DNA of 64,000 nucleotides, from the NCBI GenBank assembly GCA_016716505.1, contig JADJWF010000005.1:124001-188000 (forward strand), in the 5' to 3' direction. The notes beneath the pieces are model-generated. The model worked only from the letters and a program-made list of their open reading frames with translations, was not told the DNA's origin and ran no database searches. The translations under genes were made by a program, and so were the position numbers. This stretch comes from Verrucomicrobiota bacterium (GTDB lineage Bacteria; Verrucomicrobiota; Verrucomicrobiia; Limisphaerales; J093). The first letter of the stretch is position 1; every line of letters begins with the position of its first letter. Below, piece by piece: positions 8,374 through 16,101 of this stretch.

Positions 8374-10473
8374 TTAGTTGGCAACTTGGGAAAGCGTCAT
8401 GCGGGCGTCCGCGGCATAGGCTTCGGTGCCGACTTCGCCGACGATGAACGGGTTGATGTCGAGTTCCTTGATCTCCGGGTAATCGGTGGCGAGCTGGCTG
8501 ATGCGCTGCAGCGCCCGCGCGATGGCCAGCAGGTCCACCGGGGCCTGGCCCCGCGCGCCCTTGAGCAGGGCATAGGAGCGGGTGCCCATGAGCATCTGCA
8601 TGGCCTCCTGCTCCGTGATGGGCGCCAGGTGGAAGGTGACGTCCTTCATCACCTCCACGAAGATGCCGCCCAGCCCGAACATCAACATCGGACCGAACTG
8701 GGGATCCCGGGTCATGCCCAGAATGACCTCGCGGCCGCGATGGCCCATCTTCTCGACGTACGCGCCCCGGATGTACGCGTTGGGGGCTTTCCGCTGCACG
8801 CGCAGCATCATCAGGTCAAAAGCGTCCCGGACCTGCTCGGCGTTGGCCAGGTTGATGCGGACGCCGCCGAAGTCGGATTTGTGAATCACGTCGGGCGAAC
8901 TGATCTTGAGCACCACCGGGTAACCGATGCGGTTGGCCGCCTCGACGGCCTCATCCGCGTTGGTGGCGAGGACCCCGGGCAGGATGCGGAAATCGTACGC
9001 CTTGAGGATTTCCTTCGCTTCCACCTCCCCGACCTGCTGAATCCCGCTGCGCATGTGCCACTGGATGACGCGGTCCACGCGCCGGCGATTGACGGGGTAA
9101 CGATCCACAATCCGCGCGGGCCGGCGGCGCCATTGCGCGTAATCCACCATCGCCTTCAGCGCCGCCACGGCGCGGTCCGGCGCGGGGTAATTGGGGATGC
9201 CCAGCTCCATCAGCCTGGCCTTGCCCGCCGCGACCTCCTCGCCGCCCATGAACGCGGTCAGCAGCGGCTTCTTGCCTTTGTTCGCCGCGTGCAACCGCTC
9301 GGCCAGTTCCAACGGGCGCGTCATGTTCTGGGGCGTGGCGACGACGATGATGGCGTCAATGTTCTCGTCCTCCTGAAGAATCTCGAAGGCCTTGATGTAC
9401 CGGTCCGGCTCGGCATCGCCGATGACGTCCACCGGGTTGCCAAACGCGGCGGTTGGCGGCAGCACGGCGCGGAGCTTCTCCTTGCTGGCGTCGCTGGGTG
9501 AAACCATCTTCAACCCGATGGTCTCGGCGGCGTCCGCCGCCATGATGCCCGGTCCGCCCGCGTTGGTGATGACGCAGACCCGGTCGCCGGCCGGCAGCGG
9601 CTGGGTGGCGAAGGCCAGCGCGTAGTCGAACAGGGCCTCGAAATTCTCCGCCCGGATCACGCCGGACCGCTTGAAGGCCGCGCCGTACGCGATGTCCGCG
9701 CCGGCCAGACTGCCCGTGTGCGAGGAAGCCGCCTTGGCGCCGGCCGACGTGATGCCCACTTTCAGGATGACCACCGGCTTCACGCCCGCCGCCTGCTCCG
9801 CGATCCGGAGAAACTTGTCCCCCTCCTTGATGCTTTCGAGATAACCGGCGATCACCTTGGTCTCGGCGTCCGCCGCGAGGGCCTGGATGAAATCCACCTC
9901 GTTCAAGTCCGCCTTGTTGCCGAAGCTGATCACTTTGCCCAGGCCGAGTTTTTGGCTCGCTGCCCAGTCGAGGATGGCCACGCACAAGGCGCCGGATTGT
10001 GAGATCACCGAAATGTGTCCCGGGGGCGGCACCGTGGGGGCGAAGGTGGCGTTCATGTGGTGGTGCGTGTTGAGCACGCCCAGGCAGTTGGGGCCCATCA
10101 TGCGGACGCCCGCGGCCCGGCAGATCTCCACCAGCTCCTTTTCGGCTTCGGCCCCTTTGCCCCCCACTTCCTTGAACCCCGCCGTAATGACGATGATCGT
10201 CTTGGCGCCCGCCTTGATCGAGTTCTGGACGGCTTCCTTGACGTACTTGCCGCCCACGACGATGACGCTGAGGTCAATCTTGCCACCGAACTCGTCGAGG
10301 CTCTTGTAGCACTTGACCCCGAGAATTTCGGGCGCTTCGAGGTTGATGGGCACGATCGTGCCCTTGAACCCGCTGCGGGTCAGGTTGTGCATGAAGGCGT
10401 ACCCGACCTTCTCCGGGTTCCGGGAAGCCCCGATCACCGCCACGGTCTGAGGATAAAGAAGTGACTCAAGCAT
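8374..10473 (-). CDS. Acetate-CoA ligase (ADP-forming), alpha-beta fusion
   Basis: A 699-residue NDP-forming acyl-CoA synthetase that interconverts acyl-CoA + ADP + Pi with acid + CoA + ATP. An N-terminal CoA-binding Rossmann domain (starting LLYPQTVAVIGASRNP) is followed by succinyl-CoA-ligase-like domains. The expected phosphohistidine is H252, in ASSHTGSLAG. A C-terminal ATP-grasp domain begins near residue 480 (LKAYDFRILPG, then YPVVLKISSPDVIHKSDFGGV). The start at 10473 places the CoA-binding strand at the usual position. The downstream CoA-transferase/GNAT gene begins one base after this stop, so the pair probably acts together in acetate (or other short acid) activation and release. 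Confidence 0.92.
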   Translation of the reverse strand: MLESLLYPQTVAVIGASRNPEKVGYAFMHNLTRSGFKGTIVPINLEAPEILGVKCYKSLDEFGGKIDLSVIVVGGKYVKEAVQNSIKAGAKTIIVITAGFKEVGGKGAEAEKELVEICRAAGVRMMGPNCLGVLNTHHHMNATFAPTVPPPGHISVISQSGALCVAILDWAASQKLGLGKVISFGNKADLNEVDFIQALAADAETKVIAGYLESIKEGDKFLRIAEQAAGVKPVVILKVGITSAGAKAASSHTGSLAGADIAYGAAFKRSGVIRAENFEALFDYALAFATQPLPAGDRVCVITNAGGPGIMAADAAETIGLKMVSPSDASKEKLRAVLPPTAAFGNPVDVIGDAEPDRYIKAFEILQEDENIDAIIVVATPQNMTRPLELAERLHAANKGKKPLLTAFMGGEEVAAGKARLMELGIPNYPAPDRAVAALKAMVDYAQWRRRPARIVDRYPVNRRRVDRVIQWHMRSGIQQVGEVEAKEILKAYDFRILPGVLATNADEAVEAANRIGYPVVLKISSPDVIHKSDFGGVRINLANAEQVRDAFDLMMLRVQRKAPNAYIRGAYVEKMGHRGREVILGMTRDPQFGPMLMFGLGGIFVEVMKDVTFHLAPITEQEAMQMLMGTRSYALLKGARGQAPVDLLAIARALQRISQLATDYPEIKELDINPFIVGEVGTEAYAADARMTLSQVAN

Positions 10474-10750
10474 ACAGTTCCCATTGGTGGTCGGGACGGA
10501 TGCCGGCACGCCGCGCCGATCCGGCGCTCACCGCGCCGCCAAATCCGTGCGCCCGGCCGCCTGCGGAGGCCTCCGCCACACGGACCCGGCAACTCTGACG
10601 GTCACGACCGGACGTCCCCGACCGGGGCGATTAGGGCAGGAATTGTGCCGGCTGGCTCGCCCTCAATTGGCGAACACTGTTCATTTTTTGTCGCGGCAAC
10701 CGGGGCGCGGCAGGTGCACGAACCCAGGGTTTCACGAACTCGCTGGGCGG

Positions 10751-11656
10751 TCAGGTTCCCTGCCGCTTGGTGCGCCGCCACACGGCGAACCCGAGGAGGG
10801 CGAGCGACGCCACAGCGCCAATTTCATGTGGCTCGGGAATCGGCAACAGGCTCACGATTGTACCCCGATAATCCGAGATGCGCACGAAGTAATTCGAGTC
10901 GGAATCGGCGGCGGCAGTCCCGAAGGTGGACGATCCCGGAGTTTCGACCGACGTCGTCGTGCCCACCAGATACCAACTGCCTCCGTGTTGCTGGAACAAC
11001 CCTCCACCCGAGTCGAAGTACGTGGCTCCCGCCTCTGAATCCCCCGCGTCGCTGCGCAGTCGGGTCTCAAGCGCGACATAGCTACCTGACTGGTACGCCA
11101 CGAGCACGGACGAACCGAGAGTTGCCGTGGTCCCCCACCGTTGAGCGATGGTTGAGTCATTTCCCCAGACGACGGTATTCCCGGTTTGACTCGAGCGACC
11201 GCGCCCCCAGCCCACGAGCACCGAATCAGCGCTTAGATCGCTCGTGCCCGCGTAGAGTGAGACCGATGGAATCGAGTTCAACGCCACATCGAGCCGAATG
11301 ATTTTCAAGTCCACGTTAGCTGCAACCTGCTGCGCGCCGAGCACGTCGTGGAAGGTGCTGCCATCGAAAGAAACCTTTCCCGAGGAAACGTGGTGGGCGG
11401 TCAGGAGATAGCTCTTCCAACCACTCAAGCTTGGGATGCTGGGATGCGTGTAGTAAAAAACACCTAAATGAACCGCGCTCCCTGCGGGGCTGCCGTCGGT
11501 TTTCACCACCCGCGCAACCGAACTCCATGGCACTCCGGTGCCCGGGTCCGAGGTGTTTGACGTGTTCCCGAGCCCGTAGAACACGACGCCCTTGGCCGGA
11601 AAAACCGCGCTTGATAATGCCATCCCCAGCGCCGGCAGTAATGACTTGAACATCAT
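10751..11656 (-). CDS. Trypsin-like serine protease with PEP-CTERM tail
   Basis: A 301-residue exported protein with a chymotrypsin-fold signature. The histidine lies in LTAHHV (H88/H89), the aspartate in NVDLKII (D116) and the serine in DSGGG (S216). A short N-terminal hydrophobic segment acts as signal peptide. The C-terminus is IPEP (273-276), a hydrophobic helix and the basic end WRRTKR, the tripartite PEP-CTERM sorting signal recognised by exosortases, which implies processing at the cell envelope. Two adjacent ATGs (11656 and 11653) are possible starts; an upstream extension is not signal-like. No exosortase gene is in the window. The substrate is unknown. Confidence 0.85.
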   Translation of the reverse strand: MMFKSLLPALGMALSSAVFPAKGVVFYGLGNTSNTSDPGTGVPWSSVARVVKTDGSPAGSAVHLGVFYYTHPSIPSLSGWKSYLLTAHHVSSGKVSFDGSTFHDVLGAQQVAANVDLKIIRLDVALNSIPSVSLYAGTSDLSADSVLVGWGRGRSSQTGNTVVWGNDSTIAQRWGTTATLGSSVLVAYQSGSYVALETRLRSDAGDSEAGATYFDSGGGLFQQHGGSWYLVGTTTSVETPGSSTFGTAAADSDSNYFVRISDYRGTIVSLLPIPEPHEIGAVASLALLGFAVWRRTKRQGT

Positions 11657-11768
11657 GTTACTCTGGTCACCGGAACCGAGTGCTTCGTCAAGCGGTAAAG
11701 TGGCGTTTGACACAGGCCCTCCTCGAAGATTACGAAGTCATGAGAGTTGACGGCATGAGGATCTGAGG

Positions 11769-11791
11769 GGGGCACGGCTAGGGCGTGCCCC
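11769..11791 (-). terminator. GC-rich hairpin between the Spy-like and protease genes
   Basis: An 8-bp perfect stem (11769-11776 with 11784-11791, 7-base loop) sits in the 294-base gap between the sigma-factor operon and the protease gene. It lacks a clear T tract on the minus strand, so it may be a terminator for the upstream operon or simply leader structure. Nothing else is recognisable in the gap 11657-11950. Confidence 0.35.
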
Positions 11792-11950
11792 GGGGAAGTT
11801 TCGCCCCTGTCGCGGACACCGGCCCTGCTGCGCAGCGGGCGCCCCCGGTTTTCCTTGGTGCCTCGCTCGCTGCGTTGGCGGGCCGGGAAAGCGGCGCTGA
11901 CTCGTCCCGCGATTGGCTGCCGGATCCGGTTCCCGGCGGCGGCGTCCCGA

Positions 11951-12346
11951 TCAACCCGGAGGTTTGCCGCCGCCGAACTTCCGCGCCTCGCGCTCTTCGT
12001 AAGCCCTCAGTTTGGAGACCTGTTCGGGGGTCAGGAAGGTTTCCACGCGCCGGTGCGTCTCCTTGAAGACCGCGATGACCTTTTCGTGGGTGGCGCGGTG
12101 GAGCGACTCCATCGCGGAGGCTGTCTCCCGCGCGATGGGCCAGAGCTTCTCGCGCTGGTCGGCGTCGAGACCGAGCTCGCGTGTGAATCGCTCGACCATG
12201 AACCCGGCCATCTGCTCGGAGGTCGGGGGGGGACGATACCGGGACTTGCCGCCCAAGGCGTAGCCGCCCGCGCCTCCGGCCAGCACCCCGGCGAGGAAGA
12301 CCGCCGCCAAATACAGCGCGGCGCGGCGTTTGTTGGGCGGGTTCAT
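11951..12346 (-). CDS. Membrane-anchored Spy/CpxP-like protein
   Basis: A 131-residue protein with one N-terminal membrane helix (about residues 9-32, AALYLAAVFLAGVLAGG). A mostly helical, charged external domain follows, with the LTPEQ segment near residue 103 that typifies the LTxxQ/Spy-CpxP and heavy-metal-sensor (CnrX-like) families. Such domains sense misfolded protein or metals at the envelope. The ATG at 12346 overlaps the preceding stop as ATGA, so the gene is translationally coupled to the small membrane protein and the ECF sigma factor upstream. A role as sensor or co-regulator of the sigma factor is inferred from this position. Confidence 0.72.
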   Translation of the reverse strand: MNPPNKRRAALYLAAVFLAGVLAGGAGGYALGGKSRYRPPPTSEQMAGFMVERFTRELGLDADQREKLWPIARETASAMESLHRATHEKVIAVFKETHRRVETFLTPEQVSKLRAYEEREARKFGGGKPPG

Positions 12347-12636
12347 CGCGTGTAGGCCAGCGTCACGAGAGCAGAGGGATCATTCCACACCGGGTCTGCC
12401 GACCGGCTCACCTGGGTGAGCGACAGGGTCAACGAAATCAGCATCAGCGCGCACGCGAAGGCGAGTCCGCGGCGCAGCACGTTCAACAGCGCGGTGTCGT
12501 CTCCGGCGGCGCGATTCGCCCGCCAGGCCGCCAGAACCCGGGTCTCCGTGGCCCAACTCAGCGCTGGCACCTCCCGCTGCGGCGCCCGGGCGGCTGCCCG
12601 CAACAGGCGATTCAGACATGCTTCCCTCCGTTTCAT
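12343..12636 (-). CDS. Small membrane protein of the sigma-factor operon (possible anti-sigma)
   Basis: A 97-residue protein of unrecognised family. It has a charged cytoplasmic N-terminal half (Arg-rich, residues 1-55), one membrane helix (about 58-77, GLAFACALMLISLTLSL) and a short external tail. The ATG at 12636 overlaps the sigma-factor stop as ATGA, and its own stop overlaps the next start in the same way. The topology and position between an ECF sigma factor and an envelope sensor suggest an anti-sigma role. No zinc-binding anti-sigma motif (HxxxCxxC) is present, so this remains a guess. Confidence 0.7.
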   Translation of the reverse strand: MKRREACLNRLLRAAARAPQREVPALSWATETRVLAAWRANRAAGDDTALLNVLRRGLAFACALMLISLTLSLTQVSRSADPVWNDPSALVTLAYTR

Positions 12637-13247
12637 GGTCGTTCCTCCCGCATCCAATGCTTCAGGGCCCGTTTCATGCGTTGCCGGGCGCGAAAGGCCC
12701 GGACTTTCACCAACGTCCGATTCCAGCCAGTCATGGCCGAGACTTCCTCGACGGACCGTTCTTCCAAGTGGAGCAAGGTTATCACCAGCCGGTCCTCCGG
12801 TCCAAGGCTGGCCAGCAGCCGCTCGACCAGCTCGCGGGCGGCTCCGGCCTGCGAGCCGGGCAGATCCGCGTCGGTTCGCGCGAGGTTCTGAAGCACCGCC
12901 TCCTCGTCCGCGGACAGGTCGGCCCAGCGTACTTCGGGCCGGACCCGCTCGTGGTCGAGCTGGTTGAGACAGGTGTTGACGGCCACGCGCGAAACCCAGT
13001 GCGGCAGTGGGACGATGCCGGAGAACTGGTCCAGCTTGCTGAACACCTTGGCAAACACCATTTGCACGAGATCTTCTTCGCTTGTGCGCCGCGGCAGGTG
13101 CGACCGGACCACCTTCACGACCAGCGGATGCAGGCGCCGCATCAACTCGCGCGCGGCATCTTCGTCCCCCTGCCGCACCCGGGCGACGCAGCCCGCTTCA
13201 TCCCAGTCCGTCTCCTGGATGTCGGCCACAGTTGCCAAACCGCTCAA
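12633..13247 (-). CDS. ECF-type RNA polymerase sigma factor
   Basis: A 204-residue sigma-70 family regulator. Region 2 spans about residues 35-100 (core-binding EEDLVQMVFAKVF, then the -10-recognition segment WVSRVAVNTCLNQL). Region 4 spans about 140-200, with the helix-turn-helix RSVEEVSAMTGWNRTLVKVRAFRAR. There is no region 1 or 3, as expected for ECF factors. The start is uncertain: TTG at 13247 gives the longest frame and GTG at 13229 is an alternative. It heads a three-gene operon with four-base overlaps, with a membrane protein and Spy-like protein that probably control its activity. Confidence 0.9.
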   Translation of the reverse strand: MSGLATVADIQETDWDEAGCVARVRQGDEDAARELMRRLHPLVVKVVRSHLPRRTSEEDLVQMVFAKVFSKLDQFSGIVPLPHWVSRVAVNTCLNQLDHERVRPEVRWADLSADEEAVLQNLARTDADLPGSQAGAARELVERLLASLGPEDRLVITLLHLEERSVEEVSAMTGWNRTLVKVRAFRARQRMKRALKHWMREERP

Positions 13248-13344
13248 GGCCTGATGACCGCCGCACGGCGCGAAGAGTTACAAGGTTCGAAGGGGTCGGC
13301 CTCGCCGCGCCGGGACTCCATTCGAGGGTCCCCATCCGCGCCGC

Positions 13345-14550
13345 TCACGCCTTTACTCCACGGAGGTCGGGTTCGAGCTTCTCGCCCTTCTTAATCAGGT
13401 CACTCAACGTCAGTTCGCCGCCGAGGTAGCCGGCTTCGCGCCCGAGCACGGCCGTCAGATTCGACCGCACCGACGGCGCCACGGTGGGATTGTCATAGCG
13501 GCCGGCGACGATGGCCGCGTGGAATTCAAGGATGTTGGTCACCGTGCCGTCGGTGTACAGATTGCCCACACTGCCGCCCTTGTACGGCTCGTTGCCGCGA
13601 ATCCAGACCTCGCTGAAGTAGTCGCCAAAGAAATACCCTTCCGCCCCGTAGGCGCGGCAGGTGATCTCGTCGCGCATCTCCGGGATCGTCTGCACGCAGG
13701 TGAACGAGAGCGGCACGCCGTTGGCGAAGGCGTAGTTCACCGAGAAATGATCCCAGATGCTGCCCGGTGGTCGGAGCCGCTGGCCGCCCAGCCCGAGGGC
13801 CCGGACCGGATCGGCGTCAATCACCCAGGTCGCCACATCCAGCGCGTGGATGGCCTGCTCGACAATGAAGTCGCCCGAGAGCGCCTTCACGTGATACCAG
13901 CGACGCAGGCGTTCTTCCGGGTTCGCCGGCGGCAGGTCGCGTCCGCCGCTCGACCACGGGTAGTGCGCCTCGACCATCACCAGCCGGCCCAGATCGCCCC
14001 GGCGGATGCGGGCCAGGGCCTCGCGAAAGTGCCCATTGGCGCGGGTCTGGAAGTCCACGAGGAAGACCCGCTGCGTCTCCGTCGCGCGCCGGCCCGACTC
14101 CCCGATGCTGAGACAGCCCGGCACGTCCACGGCGATGGGCTTTGCCACAAACACATGCTTCCCGGCGTCCACGGCGTCCGCGCACTGCTGCGGGTGGAAG
14201 TAAGGCGGTGTCTCGATGACCACCGCGTCGAGGGGCAACTCGAGCAGGCGCTTGTAACCGGACAACCCGGTGAAGCGCCGCGCTGATTCGATGCCGTGCT
14301 TGTTGCCCACGGTGTCAACGCGGTCTTGGAAGTAATCCGCGCACGCCGCCAGCCGGTACTTGCCGGTCTTGGCGAACAGCTCGGCAATCCACGCGCCGCG
14401 TCCGCCGCAACCAATCAGTCCGATGGCGAGCCGGGAGTTGGCGTCCGCGCTGAACACGGTGGCCGGCCGCAGGACCGAGAAGGTGGCGGCCGCCGCCGTG
14501 GTCGCAAGAAACGTCCGACGCGGGAGTGAGGGAGGGGCGGTTGGTTTCAT
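13345..14550 (-). CDS. Gfo/Idh/MocA-family oxidoreductase, Tat-exported
   Basis: A 401-residue NAD(P)-dependent sugar or polyol oxidoreductase. Residues 10-35 are a Tat signal (RRTFLATTAAAATFSV), so the folded enzyme is probably exported with its cofactor bound. The Rossmann motif IGLIGCGGRG is at 43-52. The usual EKP signature appears as AKP (136-138), keeping the lysine. A C-terminal alpha/beta substrate domain follows. It starts 36 bases after the stop of the exported TIM-barrel protein, so the two form a pair of the kind common in Verrucomicrobiota and Planctomycetota. The precise substrate is unknown. Confidence 0.9.
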   Translation of the reverse strand: MKPTAPPSLPRRTFLATTAAAATFSVLRPATVFSADANSRLAIGLIGCGGRGAWIAELFAKTGKYRLAACADYFQDRVDTVGNKHGIESARRFTGLSGYKRLLELPLDAVVIETPPYFHPQQCADAVDAGKHVFVAKPIAVDVPGCLSIGESGRRATETQRVFLVDFQTRANGHFREALARIRRGDLGRLVMVEAHYPWSSGGRDLPPANPEERLRRWYHVKALSGDFIVEQAIHALDVATWVIDADPVRALGLGGQRLRPPGSIWDHFSVNYAFANGVPLSFTCVQTIPEMRDEITCRAYGAEGYFFGDYFSEVWIRGNEPYKGGSVGNLYTDGTVTNILEFHAAIVAGRYDNPTVAPSVRSNLTAVLGREAGYLGGELTLSDLIKKGEKLEPDLRGVKA

Positions 14551-14586
14551 GGGATTGGCCGTGTGGATTTGATCCTGTGCAGGAGA

Positions 14587-15456
14587 CTACCGGGTCGCCC
14601 AAGGGTTCATCCGGCGCCACGCGGCGAGAGACCGCGCCAGATGCTCCCGGGCGTCGCCCTCGATGCCGTAACACTGCAAGCCGACCGGACCGCGATAGCC
14701 CAGTTCGTGCAGCGCGCGCAGAAAGCCGGCCACATCGAAATCGCCCCGGTCCAACGGCTGGATGTACCGCGTCCACCCAGGCTGCGAGTCGTGCGTGTCG
14801 GCGCCGTTGATGGAGACCGCCCAGAGGCGCGGCAGGGCCCGCTGCAAGAGCGGCCGATAGTCGCGCGAGGGGTCCACGCGCAACCAGTGACAAAGGTTGA
14901 ACATCACGCCCACGTTCGGGCGATCCACCTTTTCCGCCACCCGCACCGAGTCCTCAATCCGCTCGATCCAGGAGCCTTGATGCGGATAGAGCAGCAACTG
15001 CGCGCCAGACTCGCGGGCTTGATCCGACATCGTACGCAACACCCCGACCGCCAGATCGTCGTAGGCGGGGTCGGACGCGGGCCGGCCGTTCACCAACAGG
15101 TCGAACTGCACGCCGCGGCCCTTGACGAGCGCGCACACTTCCCGGAAGCGTGCCGCGTCGTACGGGGTTTTGTCCGGCGCGAGGTCCACGATCATGGTGA
15201 TTTGGAAGAGCTTCAACCCCGCGGCGTCCAGCGTGCGGAGGCGTTCCTCCACGCCGTCGAGCCAGATATGGCCCACGCCGGGGTAGCCGAGTTCCTTGAG
15301 CATGGCGGCCTGCTCCGCGAAGTTCCGTTTCTTAGCGTCGTGCCAGTCAATGCAGAAGGGGAAGAAGGCCGGCGCGTCGTCCGCCGCCGAGGCGACGAGG
15401 CAGGCGACCGTGAGGGCCGCGATCCACGCGGAAAACCTTTGGTCGAGTGAGTTCAT
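14587..15456 (-). CDS. Exported xylose-isomerase-like TIM-barrel protein
   Basis: A 289-residue protein with a signal peptide (about residues 1-24, ending VASA). The rest is a sugar phosphate isomerase/epimerase (AP endonuclease 2-like) barrel. Typical strands and metal-site regions are GVGHIWLDGVEERLR, LLLYPHQGSWIER (His and Glu candidates), NVGVMFNLCHWL and VGLQCYGIEG. The ATG at 15456 is chosen because the signal peptide begins there. It is cotranscribed with the following Gfo/Idh/MocA protein; together they probably oxidise and isomerise a sugar derivative in the periplasm. The substrate is not deducible from sequence. Confidence 0.85.
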   Translation of the reverse strand: MNSLDQRFSAWIAALTVACLVASAADDAPAFFPFCIDWHDAKKRNFAEQAAMLKELGYPGVGHIWLDGVEERLRTLDAAGLKLFQITMIVDLAPDKTPYDAARFREVCALVKGRGVQFDLLVNGRPASDPAYDDLAVGVLRTMSDQARESGAQLLLYPHQGSWIERIEDSVRVAEKVDRPNVGVMFNLCHWLRVDPSRDYRPLLQRALPRLWAVSINGADTHDSQPGWTRYIQPLDRGDFDVAGFLRALHELGYRGPVGLQCYGIEGDAREHLARSLAAWRRMNPWATR

Positions 15457-16101
15457 GATTCCGGGCCGCGGATTACGGGCGCTGGCACGGGCCGGAGACG
15501 ACCGGCGACCCAGCGGACGATGTTCGCGGCGAGCACGGGGATTGAAGACCCGTTCGACGGCCCAACGCAAGCCGCGGTTCGGCGGTCGCGCGGCCCGGGA
15601 GCGTGGAAAGCCGTAGGCTTGGGCGCCGTGCGGCGCCAGGGGCGTGCGGAACTTCGGTCGGGTTCTTGACAACGGTTACATTGCCAAAGAATACGCAGCG
15701 ACGACCGGGGCCGGGTGCTCGGTCAGATGGTCACCCGTGGTGGCGGCGATTATTGTTAGCCAGGCGCAGTACCAAGATCTCGATGGACATTCGATCCCAG
15801 AGCAACCCTGCCGTTCGTTGTGGATGGACTCCCCGCAATGGCTCTCAAAAGCCCCTCCGGTGATCAAAATCCCAGGCCGCAAATGTACCGTTCTGGACGA
15901 TATTCCCCGGTGGCATACCGACCGTCAGCGCCGAACTCTTGAGGTATGCCAGGGCGCAACTGCCAAATCGCAATCGCATCACGAGCGCTCTCACAATGAA
16001 AGTTTCGTTTGGTGCCTTGCAGTCCAAGCTCAGCGACCGCTGCCGGAAACGCGAGGTCGCCTGCAACCGTCGCTGCCAACTTATCTGAACCGTCCGGCTG
16101 C
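15457..16101. other. Gene-free 645-base stretch of lower GC
   Basis: No frame here looks like a real protein. From about 15660 to 16080 the base composition is visibly less GC-rich than the neighbours, and short minus-strand frames (for example 15676-15882 and 15845-16066) show no recognisable domain. It may be decayed coding sequence, a transferred remnant or a long regulatory region. I see no hairpin array, tRNA or repeat. Confidence 0.5.

Noticed and set aside
6273..8447. Long plus-strand open frame (724 codons) opposite the CoA-transferase/GNAT gene
   Set aside because: No recognisable domain, His/Asp/Arg/Gly/Val-rich composition typical of antisense frames in GC-rich DNA, and it lies over a clear enzyme on the other strand.
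13261..13300. GGTTCGA-like string resembling a tRNA T-arm
   Set aside because: No flanking acceptor or anticodon stem could be formed; coincidental.
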